A DNA stretch of 64,000 nt from Labedella gwakjiensis (GTDB taxonomy: Bacteria > Actinomycetota > Actinomycetes > Actinomycetales > Microbacteriaceae). The notes beneath the pieces are model-generated. The model did not search any database, was not told the origin of the DNA, and was given only the letters and a program-made list of their open reading frames with translations. The translations under genes and the position numbers were made by a program. Below, piece after piece: positions 1 to 8,181 of this stretch. Where the stretch lies: the NCBI RefSeq assembly GCF_003014675.1, contig NZ_PYAU01000001.1, positions 2,666,001 to 2,730,000 on the forward strand, written 5' to 3'. The first letter of the stretch is position 1. Each line of letters opens with the position of its first letter.

Positions 1-2
1 CC

Positions 3-224
3 GCGATCGACGTCGGCGAGTTCCACCGCTACGCCGTGGAGTGGACGCGGGATCGCGTGGGCTTCTTCATCGATGGCGAGCCCACCTGGTCGGTGGAGCA
101 GGCGCCGGACTACCCGCTGCAGCTGATCCTCGGCGTCTTCGACTTCCCCGATCGGGACGCGGAGGACGACCGCGTGCCGGAGCTCGTCGTGCGGCGGGTG
201 GTGGGGGAGCGGCTCGACGGGTGA
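3..224 (+). CDS. GH16-like (concanavalin-fold) protein, C-terminal end
   Basis: The reading frame is open from the window edge to a TGA at 222-224, so only the last ~73 residues are visible. They contain the pattern FHRYAVEWT, then FFIDGEP, then PLQLILGVFDFPD, which resembles the end of laminarinase/GH16-type jelly-roll domains, where a Trp-bearing strand is followed by a short 'xxVDG' strand. The catalytic ExDxxE segment would lie upstream and is not seen, so enzymatic activity cannot be judged. It could instead be a non-catalytic lectin-like domain. An internal GTG at 36 could start a short ORF, but the in-frame upstream sequence is clearly coding. Confidence 0.6.
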   Translation, partial: AIDVGEFHRYAVEWTRDRVGFFIDGEPTWSVEQAPDYPLQLILGVFDFPDRDAEDDRVPELVVRRVVGERLDG

Positions 225-276
225 GCGGCGGCTCGGTGCGAGGCTACCTCCCACGTCCGTCGGGCAGACTGGGGAC

Positions 277-693
277 ATGGAATCGTGTGTCTTCTGCCGC
301 ATCATCCGCGGTGAGGAGCCCGCCGTGTGGGTGGAGCGGGAGGAGCACGCCGTCGCATTCGCGCCGCTGCCCGATTCGTCGCTGGCCCCCGGGCACACGC
401 TCGTCGTCCCCGTGCATCACAGTAAGGACCTGGTCTCGGCCGATCCCGTCGCGCTGGCCGCCACCACGGCGTTGGCCCAACGGGTCGCGCGCGCGATGGT
501 CGGCGGCATCGGGGCGACCGGTGTGGTGCTGCTCCAGGCCTCTGGAGCGGATGCCGGGCAGAGCGTTCCGCACCTGCACCTGCATGTCGTGCCGTGCTGG
601 CCGGACGACGGCACGACGCATTGGCCGGATCCTCCGTCGGCCCACCGGCATGACGGTGACCCGCACGCGGCACTCGCGGAGATGTTCGAGTGA
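277..693 (+). CDS. HIT family protein
   Basis: This 138-residue protein has the histidine-triad signature HLHLHVVP (His99, His101, His103), the nucleotide-binding and catalytic motif of the HIT superfamily, plus an N-terminal Cys4-x-x-Cys7 pair often seen in HINT-type members that bind zinc. Length matches the family. HIT proteins hydrolyse nucleoside phosphoramidates or related nucleotide conjugates in the cytoplasm; the exact substrate cannot be read from the sequence. Its TGA overlaps the GTG start of the next gene by four bases, so the two are probably translationally coupled. Confidence 0.9.
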   Translation: MESCVFCRIIRGEEPAVWVEREEHAVAFAPLPDSSLAPGHTLVVPVHHSKDLVSADPVALAATTALAQRVARAMVGGIGATGVVLLQASGADAGQSVPHLHLHVVPCWPDDGTTHWPDPPSAHRHDGDPHAALAEMFE

Positions 694-1076
694 GCGACGA
701 CGTGTCGCGCTCCGACGCGGTGGATCCGGATGCGATCGACTCCGACGCACCGGGTTCCGACCTCCCCAAGCGTGACCGATCCGCGTTGCGTCGCGCGAGC
801 GGGGCGCCTCGGCGACGAGGCCGTGGCGCTGCGGCGTCACTCCTCGGCAGTGTCGCCTGGGAGGTTCTGCTCGAGGTGGTCTTCCTCGTGCTGGTCGGGC
901 TCGTCTCGTGGCTCGTCTATGAAGAACTGCGGTGGGGGTTCATCGCCGTCGTGTTTCTGGGCGTGAACGCCGTACTCGCCATGATCGCCTTCGTGGCGTT
1001 CGCTCGACGACGTGGTCGTCGTCGGCGCTCGGCGGGCGAACGGCGGGACGTGGTACGGAACAGAACCGGACTCTGA
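690..1076 (+). CDS. small two-helix membrane protein
   Basis: The 128-residue product starts at GTG 690, overlapping the stop of the HIT gene. The first ~50 residues are hydrophilic and acidic, followed by a basic stretch (RRRGRG). Two adjacent hydrophobic segments follow (roughly residues 54-74 and 78-102), then an Arg-rich tail, the layout of a small inner-membrane protein with positive-inside flanks. No family is recognised. Coupling to the HIT gene suggests co-expression but not a function. Confidence 0.6.
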   Translation: MSDDVSRSDAVDPDAIDSDAPGSDLPKRDRSALRRASGAPRRRGRGAAASLLGSVAWEVLLEVVFLVLVGLVSWLVYEELRWGFIAVVFLGVNAVLAMIAFVAFARRRGRRRRSAGERRDVVRNRTGL

Positions 1077-1139
1077 CCGGGTTTTTCGTCACTCCGACGG
1101 TGACGAGTCAATGTCGGTGGTCTGGTGTTCACTGTTCGT

Positions 1140-2614
1140 ATGACGGAACTTCGGCAGGCGCTCGAGGCGGCAGACGCCTCTCTGCGTCGAGCCGTCGATG
1201 GGGCCAGCCTGTCCGCTCTCTCCGACGCGGACCTCATGAGCCATGGTGGGCGGATCGAAGCCGTCGCCCGCCTCCTCGATGCGGCTCGCGTTCTGCACGC
1301 GGCCGAGGTCGCCCGGCGTGCGGAGACCCGTCCGGGGATGGTCGCGGCGTTCGGGTTCCGCGGCCCGGTCGACGCCGTTGCGGGAGTCATGGGCATCTCG
1401 GGCGGAGCGGCGAGGCAGAGGATCCGCACGGGTACGGCTATCACACAGATCGTGTCGCCCTCTGGAGCGGTCACCCAGCCCCGGTTCCCGATCATCGCCT
1501 CAGCCGTCCGCGCAGGTTCCATCGGTGTCGAGGCCGCCGGACTCATGGTCGCGCAGCTCCAGACGGCCTCGCCGCGCGTCGATCCAGCCGTGCTGCGTGC
1601 GGCGGAGGAGAGTCTGGTCGACGCCGCCGCGGGTGACGAGAACCGGCCGCCTCTCACGGTCGACCTCGTCCGTGGCCGTGCCGCGGCGGTCGTGGCCGAG
1701 ATCGACCCCGACGGCTTGCGCGCGCGGGATGAACGGGCGAGGAGCAGGCGTTCGCTCCGATTCGGTCGTGAGGATTCCGATGGTCTCACTCCCGTTCATG
1801 GTTCCCTCCTTCCGTCGTCGCGGCACGATTCCGAAGGCTGTGCGACGCACACATGAAGGCTGCTCGGCCCGTCTTCGTCGACCGGGGCGAAGATGCCGAC
1901 GCGCTGAACGAATCGAACGCTGATCCGTCGAGTGCGGATTCGCAGAGTTCCGAGACGCGCACTCGTGAGCAGCAGCGTCACGACGTTCTCGGTGCCATCC
2001 TCGATGCCGCTGGTCGGGTGGCTGATGCGCCGCACCTCGCTGGCGCACCGCCGGCCATTCTCGTCACCGTCACGAAGGAGGCGCTCGATCAGGGAAGCGG
2101 CGTTGGCGTCATCGACGGCATGGACACCCCCGTCTCGGTCGAGACTGTCGCGCAGCTCGCGGATACCGGTGGGTCACAGCCCGTCACTCTCGATGCGACA
2201 GGCGCTCTCCTCTCGATGGGATCGGTGCAGCGCTGCTTCACGCCGTCTCAGCGTCGAGCGATCACGGTCCGCGACGGCGGCTGCCTCATCCCCGGCTGCC
2301 CCATCCCTGCCGGCTGGTGCGAGGTGCACCACGTCATCCCGTACCGCGCGGGCGGCGCCACGCACGTCCACAATGGGGTGCTCCTGTGTTGGTGGCACCA
2401 CCACATCATCGATTCCGGACCCTGGAGGCTACGGATGCATCGAGGGGTGCCGCAGGTCCGCGGTCCGGGGGTCCGCGACTGGACGGTCGCGACGAAGCGC
2501 CGCATCGACCCGCCGCCGATCAACGCACCCTGCCGCGGTCCGGATCCCGGCCGACGCGGACTGCATTCACCACCGGGCTCGGTACCCAGCCCCCAAGACC
2601 ATCGCGGTCCCTGA
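1140..2614 (+). pseudogene. DUF222/HNH endonuclease-domain gene split by a frameshift
   Basis: An N-terminal DUF222 part reads from ATG 1140 to a stop at 1856. A second frame carries the rest from within 1814-1838 to 2614, ending in an HNH domain (CLIPGC, then CEVHHVIPY, then GVLLCWWHHHII). In the family the junction normally reads 'LLP-x-VAARFxRLxDAHM'. Here LLP lies in the first frame (to 1814) and VVAARFRRLCDAHM in the second, so about one base is missing near 1815. Together the parts make ~490 residues, the usual family length. The second part could be translated separately from ATG 1853, which overlaps the first stop. DUF222/HNH genes are abundant in actinobacteria and their function is poorly defined. 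A sequencing error at this spot would give the same picture. Confidence 0.75.
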
Positions 2615-2648
2615 TCACGAGGGGCTGCTGTCGGCACATCTCCACCCT

Positions 2649-2670
2649 GGTCCGTGAGCGTGTCGACGGG
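2649..2670. repeat. short dispersed repeat, copy 1
   Basis: A unit reading approximately 'tgagcgtgtcgaaggg' occurs here in the form ggtccgtgagcgtgtcgacggg, in the gap after the HNH gene. A closer copy to the apparent consensus lies at 2710-2736 and a third, diverged one at 10293-10313. Units of this type are common intergenic palindromic repeats in high-GC genomes. Confidence 0.5.
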
Positions 2671-2709
2671 ATGCGAGGTGGTGCGGGTCGAACTCGTCAT
2701 CACCGTCAC

Positions 2710-2736
2710 GGTCCCTGAGCGTGTCGAAGGGTGACC
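2710..2736. repeat. short dispersed palindromic repeat, copy 2
   Basis: This copy has inverted ends: ggtccct on the left and agggtgacc on the right, around gagcgtgtcga. It sits 40 bases after copy 1 in the same gap, between the convergent HNH gene and the ABC transporter operon. It may form a small hairpin in transcripts from either strand. Confidence 0.55.
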
Positions 2737-2814
2737 TTGTTTCGAGCCTCGATGGTTCTGGAACGTCACGATCGTGGTCCCCGCGTTTTTCGAGGTGGGA
2801 ACACGCGGGGGCTC

Positions 2815-3600
2815 TCAGTCGATGGTCGGAACCGAGGCGAGGAGACGGCGGGTGTACGGGTGCTGCGGGTGCGCAAGAACGGTCGAGGTGTCACCCTGCT
2901 CCACCACCTCACCCTCCGTCATCACGACGACACGGTCGCACAGTCGCGCGACCACTCCGATGTCGTGCGAGACGAGCACGAGCGTGAACCCCAGGTCCTG
3001 CTTCAGGGTGCCGATGAGGTCCAGGATCGACGCGCGCACGGTCACATCGAGAGCGCTCAGCGGTTCGTCACCCACGAGCAGCCGCGGGCGATGGACGAGT
3101 GCGCGCGCAATGGCCACCCGCTGTCGCTGGCCTCCCGACAGCTCGTGCGGGTACCGGTCGCCGAACTCCGTGCCGAGCCCCAGCAGCCCGAGCATCTCCC
3201 GTACGCGGGCGCGACGGTCACCGTCGATCCCCAAGGCAACGAGCGGTTCGGCCACGATGCGACCGACGGTCATCCGCGGATCGAGCGACGCGTACGGGTC
3301 CTGGAACACCACACCCACCTCGCGTCGGAGCCAGGTGAGCGCCGTGTCGGGGCGACCCGAGATCACCTTCCCGTCGAAGAGCACCTCCCCGCCGGTCGGC
3401 GCATCGAGCGCGGTCAGCAACCGGACGAGCGTCGACTTCCCGGAACCGGACTCACCGATCACGCCGAGCGCATCACCCGCCTCGACGGTGAGCGACACGG
3501 GGCGCAGCGCGTGGGTCACGCTGCCCCGCGTGAAGAGGTTCTCTCGCGGCAGACGGTACTCGCGTGAAATCTCGCGCAACTCGACGAGCGGCCCGGTCAT
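2815..3600 (-). CDS. peptide/nickel-type ABC transporter ATP-binding protein (OppF/DppF-like)
   Basis: This 261-residue ATPase energises import by the dipeptide/oligopeptide transporter encoded upstream on the same strand. Walker A GESGSGKST is at residues 49-57, the Q-loop Gln at 100, the LSGGQ signature at 154-158, Walker B LLVGDEP at 174-180 and the switch His at 212. The C-terminal 'HPQHPYTRRLLASVP' is typical of the oligopeptide ATPase subfamily. Its ATG overlaps the stop of the partner ATPase (ATGA). It is the last gene of a five-gene operon; an 8-bp hairpin at 2779-2810 just downstream may help termination but lacks a clear T-run. Confidence 0.92.
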   Translation of the reverse strand: MTGPLVELREISREYRLPRENLFTRGSVTHALRPVSLTVEAGDALGVIGESGSGKSTLVRLLTALDAPTGGEVLFDGKVISGRPDTALTWLRREVGVVFQDPYASLDPRMTVGRIVAEPLVALGIDGDRRARVREMLGLLGLGTEFGDRYPHELSGGQRQRVAIARALVHRPRLLVGDEPLSALDVTVRASILDLIGTLKQDLGFTLVLVSHDIGVVARLCDRVVVMTEGEVVEQGDTSTVLAHPQHPYTRRLLASVPTID

Positions 3601-4595
3601 GACGCGTTCCTTGGATCTGTCGAACCGGGACGGTCCGTCGGGCTGGTCGGGTGGGATATGCCGGTTGAGCCGGTTGAGCCGGTTGAGCCGGTTGAGCCGG
3701 TTGAGCCGGTTGAGCCGGTTGAGCCGGTTGAGCCGGTTATGCCGGTCGAGCCGGTCGGGGCAGGTCGATCAGGGGCGTCGGCGCCGCTGATCCCGCCCGT
3801 CGTGTCGGCGGGAGGAGCCGACGACCGCCAGCTCGTGGCGCGGGCCGACTCCACGAGCCGGCGCACGAGCTCGGTGCGGGGGCGGTGCACGAGGTCATCC
3901 ACAGACCCCTCCTCCACGACGCGACCGTTCTGCAGCACCACGGCCCGGTCCGCGATGCGGCGAAGCACGGCCAGATCGTGGGTGATGAAGAGCAGGCCGG
4001 TGTCGAGATCCGACACGAGCCGGTCGAAGAGGTCGAGGATCTCCGCCTGGATGGTCACGTCGAGCGCGGTCGTCGGCTCGTCCGCGATGAGGAGGCGCGG
4101 GCGGCCCGCGAGGGCGAGGGCGATCGCGGCCCGCTGCAGCTGGCCGCCGGACACCTGGTGCGGGTAGCGACCCACGATCCGGTCCGGCTCCGGGAGACGG
4201 ACCAGGCGCGCGAGCTCGACGGCTCGGGCCGCGGCGTCCCGCCGCGAGACCCCCTCGAAACGACGCACCGGATCGGCGAGCTGCCGACCCAACGAGCGGA
4301 TGGGGTTGAGGGAGGAGCGTGGCTCCTGGAAAACGATGCCGACGTGTCGCCCGCGGAGGCGCGCCACGTCACGATCGGCTGCGCCGATCACTTCCGTGCC
4401 GTCCACGAGCACGCTGCCGGTGGCCGCGGCCCCGTCGGGGAGGATCCCGAGGATCGCCAGTGCCGTGAGGGACTTCCCCGAACCGGACTCGCCGATGAGA
4501 CCGACGCGCTCGCCGTCGGCGACCGTGAAGCTCACACCGTCGACGACGACACGTCCGTCGATCCGCACGGTCAGATCGCGCACCTCGAGGCTCAT
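3597..4595 (-). CDS. peptide/nickel-type ABC transporter ATP-binding protein (OppD/DppD-like) with Gly-Ser-Thr tail
   Basis: A 332-residue ATPase partner of the preceding protein. Walker A GESGSGKS lies at residues 35-42, the signature VSGGQ at 148-152, Walker B LLIADEP at 168-174 and the switch His at 206. The start is the ATG at 4595 because it overlaps the stop of the permease gene (ATGA) and the translation begins MSLEVRDLTV. The usual C-terminal domain is followed by an unusual low-complexity tail (about residues 281-313) built of Gly-Ser-Thr triplets, encoded by a 9-bp tandem repeat. The tail is not part of the known fold and is probably a disordered extension. Confidence 0.92.
   Translation of the reverse strand: MSLEVRDLTVRIDGRVVVDGVSFTVADGERVGLIGESGSGKSLTALAILGILPDGAAATGSVLVDGTEVIGAADRDVARLRGRHVGIVFQEPRSSLNPIRSLGRQLADPVRRFEGVSRRDAAARAVELARLVRLPEPDRIVGRYPHQVSGGQLQRAAIALALAGRPRLLIADEPTTALDVTIQAEILDLFDRLVSDLDTGLLFITHDLAVLRRIADRAVVLQNGRVVEEGSVDDLVHRPRTELVRRLVESARATSWRSSAPPADTTGGISGADAPDRPAPTGSTGITGSTGSTGSTGSTGSTGSTGSTGSTGISHPTSPTDRPGSTDPRNAS
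3661..3759. repeat. 9-bp tandem repeat (minisatellite) inside the ATPase gene
   Basis: Eight perfect copies of ccggttgag (3661-3732) are followed by three degenerate copies to 3759. On the coding (minus) strand each unit gives Gly-Ser-Thr. Since the unit is a multiple of three, changes in copy number would alter tail length without breaking the frame. Perfect identity across eight units suggests recent expansion by slippage. Confidence 0.95.
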
Positions 4596-5599
4596 GCGGT
4601 CACCACCGGAGCGCGGGTCAGACGCGGGTCGGTCACGTCGCGGATCGCGTCGCCGAGCAGGTTGAACGCGAGCACCGTGAGAGTGATCGCGAGTCCTGGC
4701 CACAGCACCGACCACGGGTGGATCCCGATGTACGACTGCAGCTCGGCGAGCATCCGACCCCACGATGGGGTGTTCGACGGTGCACCGTAGCCGAGGTACG
4801 ACAGACCGGCCTCCGCGAGGATCGCCACGGCCATCGACCACGACACCTGCACGATGAACACGGGTGCCACGTTCGGAAGCAGATGCGTCACGAGGTTGCG
4901 CACGGGACCCCGCCCCGCTGCCCGCCCCGCGAGCACATACTCCGCGCGGCGGATCCGTCGGAGCTCCGGGCGCGACACGCGACCGATGTTCACGCCGAAC
5001 GAGAACCCGACGGCGACGATCACCACGAGGAGCGAGCCGCCGAAGGCGGACGCGAGCATCATCGCGATGAGGAGGGTGGGGAAGGCGATGAGCACGTCCA
5101 CGAGCACCGCGATCCCCTCCCGGAACCAGCGAGCGGTGAGGGCGCCGAGCGCCGCGAGACCCACCCCCACGACGATCGCCACGAGCGCGCTGCCCACGGC
5201 CACGCCCACGGTCACTCGGGCGCCCACGAGCAGCACACTGAAGATGTCGCGTCCGATGTTGTCGGTGCCGAGCAGGTGCGTGAACGACGGGGGGAGCCAC
5301 TGCTCGTAGGGGTTGGCGCGCTGCGGCTCGTACGGGGTCCAGATGAAGGAGACGGCGGCGGCGAGCAGCAGGACGAGGATCACGACACTGCCGTAGATCG
5401 CCGAGGGGTGGCGGATGAAAGCGGCGAACCAGCGCGGTCGCGCGCCCGCCGAGCGGCGTGAGCCGGCAGAGCGAGTAGCGCCGGTCGACGGGCTAGCGCC
5501 GGTCGAGGGGCTAGCGCCGGTCGAGGGGCTAGCGCCGGTCGAGCGTCCATCGCCCATCGGGCCACCGGCCGGGGGAGTCGCAGGCGTCGATGCGGTCAT
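4592..5599 (-). CDS. peptide/nickel-type ABC transporter permease (OppC/DppC-like)
   Basis: A 335-residue inner-membrane permease. The start is the ATG at 5599, overlapping the stop of the other permease by four bases. After a ~50-residue Ser/Thr/Gly/Ala-rich N-terminus, a first membrane helix (SVVILVLLLAAAVSFIW) and an outside loop with GTDNIGRDIFS, the hallmark of DppC-type permeases, are followed by further helices. The EAA loop (EYVLAGRAAG) contacts the ATPases. The N-terminus contains three SPSTGA repeats encoded by an 18-bp tandem repeat, a feature not expected in this family. Confidence 0.92.
   Translation of the reverse strand: MTASTPATPPAGGPMGDGRSTGASPSTGASPSTGASPSTGATRSAGSRRSAGARPRWFAAFIRHPSAIYGSVVILVLLLAAAVSFIWTPYEPQRANPYEQWLPPSFTHLLGTDNIGRDIFSVLLVGARVTVGVAVGSALVAIVVGVGLAALGALTARWFREGIAVLVDVLIAFPTLLIAMMLASAFGGSLLVVIVAVGFSFGVNIGRVSRPELRRIRRAEYVLAGRAAGRGPVRNLVTHLLPNVAPVFIVQVSWSMAVAILAEAGLSYLGYGAPSNTPSWGRMLAELQSYIGIHPWSVLWPGLAITLTVLAFNLLGDAIRDVTDPRLTRAPVVTA
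5476..5545. repeat. 18-bp tandem repeat in the permease N-terminus
   Basis: Almost four copies of a unit reading tagcgccggtcgaggggc begin at 5476, 5494, 5512 and 5530, the first with one substitution and the last partial. The coding strand gives repeating Ser-Pro-Ser-Thr-Gly-Ala. Like the 9-bp array 1.7 kb away, the unit length preserves the reading frame. Confidence 0.92.
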
Positions 5600-6546
5600 G
5601 ACGTCTCCCGCTGCCGAGGGTCGAGCACGCGCGCGAGCACGTCGATGAGCGCGCCGATGACGAGCACGATCGCCGTGAAGAGGAACACGGCCCCCTGCAC
5701 CTTCTCGAGGTCGCGGTTGCCCACGTCCGAGACGAGCATGCGGCCGACACCGGGGAGCGTGAAGAGCTGCTCGACGATCACGGCGCCCACGAGGAGGCCG
5801 GCGACCTGCAGGGCGAGGACCGAGACCACGGACAGGGCCACGTTCGGGAGCCCGTGCGTGAGCAGTGCGCGCCGCCGGGTCAGTCCCGTGGCCGCTGCCG
5901 TGCGCACGTAGTCCTGTCCCATCGCCTCGAGCGTGGCGGAGCGGACGAAGCGCAGCAGCACGGCGCCCTCGACCACCCCGATCGTCAGGGCAGGCAGGAG
6001 CAGCGCCCGGACCGCCGCGGCCGGATCGTCCCAGCCGCCGCGCGGGAAACCCTGCGGCGGCAGCCAACCGAGCCACACCGCGAAGACGATGACGAGGATC
6101 ATCCCGGCCCACACCACGGGAACGGCGGCGAGGGCCTGAGCCGTCACGGCGAAGACCGTACCGGAGACCGAGGAACGGCGCAGCGCGGCGAGAACTCCGA
6201 ACGGCACGCTCACGAGCAGCGCGATGACGAGCGACATGAGGGCGAGGGGTACCGTCACGGCCGCCTTCTCCACGAGCTCCTCGACCACGGGGGTGCCCGT
6301 GACGAGCGAGGACCCCAGATCGCCGCGGAGGATGCCGCCCACCCAGTCGAGGTACTGCACCGGCAGTGGCACGTTGAGGCCGAGTTGTTCGCGGATCGCG
6401 GCGACCTGCTCCGGCGTGCTCTGAGTGCCCGCGATCACCTGTGCGACGTCACCCGGGAGCACCCGCAGCGTGAAGAAGATCAGTGCACTCGCGATCAGGA
6501 GCCCGACGAGGAGCAGGACGATCCGAGTGGCCAGGAAACGGATCAC
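5596..6546 (-). CDS. peptide/nickel-type ABC transporter permease (OppB/DppB-like)
   Basis: A 316-residue permease starting MIRFLATRIVLLLVGLL, with the first membrane helix at the N-terminus. It has the subfamily hallmarks: 'LRVLPGD' after helix 1, 'LGLNVPLPVQYLDW', and an EAA loop 'DYVRTAAATGLTRRRALLTHGLPN', ending in 'LDPRQR'. Length is typical. It forms the membrane channel with the DppC-like protein. It begins 42 bases after the binding-protein gene and overlaps the next gene by four bases, so it belongs to the same transcript. Confidence 0.92.
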   Translation of the reverse strand: MIRFLATRIVLLLVGLLIASALIFFTLRVLPGDVAQVIAGTQSTPEQVAAIREQLGLNVPLPVQYLDWVGGILRGDLGSSLVTGTPVVEELVEKAAVTVPLALMSLVIALLVSVPFGVLAALRRSSVSGTVFAVTAQALAAVPVVWAGMILVIVFAVWLGWLPPQGFPRGGWDDPAAAVRALLLPALTIGVVEGAVLLRFVRSATLEAMGQDYVRTAAATGLTRRRALLTHGLPNVALSVVSVLALQVAGLLVGAVIVEQLFTLPGVGRMLVSDVGNRDLEKVQGAVFLFTAIVLVIGALIDVLARVLDPRQRETS

Positions 6547-6588
6547 CGCGTCCGGCCGATCCCGGTCACGATCACGTCGCGTCGGCCG

Positions 6589-8085
6589 CTAGCCGACCGC
6601 CAGCTCGCCGAGGTCGAGTCGCGCGTTCGGCGAGTCGGTGGGGAAGCCGGTGATCCCGTCCGCGACGGCCGTGAGCGCCGTGGCGTTGTACAGGACGTCG
6701 CCGGCGTGGTCTTCGGCGACGATGCGCGCGGCCTGCGCGAGGAGGTCCGCGGCCTCGTCGTCGCTCGTGGCTGCGACCGACTCCTGGAAGAGCGACTGCA
6801 CTTCCGGGTTGTCATAGCCGAAATAGTAATCCGGGTTCGCCCAGTTGCCGAAGTCGCGCGCCTCGAGGTGGTCGACGAAGCTCAGGTCGTAGTCCTTGTT
6901 CGTGTACACGTCCTCCAGCCAGGCGGAGAACTCGACGGAGTCCACATCGAGGGTGACGCCGACGTCCTTGAACTGCGAGACGAGCACGTTCGAGACGGTG
7001 TTCGCGTAGATGTTCGGGATCGTGAGCGTCAGCTCGAGGTCGCTCTGTCCGGCCTCCGCGAGGAGCTGCTTGGCGCGCTCGGGATCGAACGGGCGCACGT
7101 CCGTGAGGTCCTCGTAGCCCGGATCGAGCTCGGGGATCGGGCCGCCCTGCTCCACACCGGCGCCGCCGATGGCCGCGATGATCGCCTCGTGATCGATCGC
7201 GAGGCGGAGCGCCTCGCGCACACGCACGTCATCGAGAGGCGCGCGCGCATTGTTGAACGCGAGCGTGTACTTGTCCGTGGTCCTGCCCTCGGTGATCGTG
7301 AGCTCGTCGACCGCATCGACCTGGCTGCGCAGGTTCGCGTCCACCGGCGTGAGGACGTCGATGTCGCCCGCCACGATGGCGTTCACGCCGGCCGTGGCGT
7401 CGGGGATGTACTCGAAGACGACCTCGGACACCTGGGCCGCGTCGCCCCAGTAGTCGTCGAAGCGATCGAGCGAGATGCTCGCGCCCTGCTTCCACTCGCC
7501 GAGGGTGAACGGGCCCGTGCCGTTGGCGCCGGTCGAGAGGTCGGTGTCGTCGGCCTGCTCGAACACGAGCCCGCCGCGGCCCGTGAGGTTCCAGAGGAAG
7601 TTCGAGTCGGGCGCCGTGAGGGTGATCACGACCGTGTCGTCGCCGTCGGCGGCGATGGAGGAGACGTTCGCGAAGTTCGCGTGGTCGATGAGGGTCTCGT
7701 CGTCCTTCACGCCGTTGAGCGACCACACGACGTCATCGACCGTGGCCTCGTTGCCCGAGTGGAAAGTGATGCCGTCGTTGAGCGTGAACGTGTACGTGAG
7801 GCCGTCGTCGCTCACCTCGTGGCTCGACGCGAGATTGTCCTCGATCTCGCCGCTCGCGGTGCGCGAGACGAGGCCCTCGTAGACGTTGTCGATGAGCACC
7901 TGTTCGAGGGCCGCGCCCGAGGTGTGGCGGATGTCGAGATCCGTCGGCTCCAGCACGAGGCCGACCGTCACGGAGGCGTCTGCGTCCGGGGTGTTCGTGG
8001 TGTCGGTGCCCGAGGTGCAGGAGGTGAGGGCGAGGGCCGCGACGAGCGCGAGCCCGACGACGGCGTTCCGGCGGAAACGGGACAT
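6589..8085 (-). CDS. ABC transporter substrate-binding lipoprotein, family 5 (peptide/nickel type)
   Basis: The 498-residue protein has an N-terminal signal peptide ending in the lipobox LTSC (Cys23), so it should be lipid-anchored outside the membrane. The body follows the solute-binding family 5 pattern, with motifs such as 'VTLTAPDSNFLW', 'GTGPFTLGEWKQG' and 'LDDVRVREALRLAIDHEAI'. It would capture peptides or another small ligand and deliver it to the permeases encoded downstream. It is the first gene of the operon. The exact ligand cannot be inferred. Confidence 0.93.
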   Translation of the reverse strand: MSRFRRNAVVGLALVAALALTSCTSGTDTTNTPDADASVTVGLVLEPTDLDIRHTSGAALEQVLIDNVYEGLVSRTASGEIEDNLASSHEVSDDGLTYTFTLNDGITFHSGNEATVDDVVWSLNGVKDDETLIDHANFANVSSIAADGDDTVVITLTAPDSNFLWNLTGRGGLVFEQADDTDLSTGANGTGPFTLGEWKQGASISLDRFDDYWGDAAQVSEVVFEYIPDATAGVNAIVAGDIDVLTPVDANLRSQVDAVDELTITEGRTTDKYTLAFNNARAPLDDVRVREALRLAIDHEAIIAAIGGAGVEQGGPIPELDPGYEDLTDVRPFDPERAKQLLAEAGQSDLELTLTIPNIYANTVSNVLVSQFKDVGVTLDVDSVEFSAWLEDVYTNKDYDLSFVDHLEARDFGNWANPDYYFGYDNPEVQSLFQESVAATSDDEAADLLAQAARIVAEDHAGDVLYNATALTAVADGITGFPTDSPNARLDLGELAVG

Positions 8086-8181
8086 GTCGGACGTTTTCCT
8101 TTCGAGGGACGGCGAGCCGGGGAAAGAGTACCGGCATCACGTCGGGTACCGGCGCGCTGTGCCGCCGACAGGGGGAGGGAT

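Noticed and set aside
2779-2810. An 8-bp inverted repeat after the peptide transporter operon.
   Set aside because: It has a 16-base loop and no T-run on the coding strand, so it is not called as a terminator feature, though it may contribute.
2731-3567. Plus-strand open frames of 270-340 codons over the first ATPase gene.
   Set aside because: They are the reverse of a gene with complete Walker and signature motifs and have no recognisable domain.
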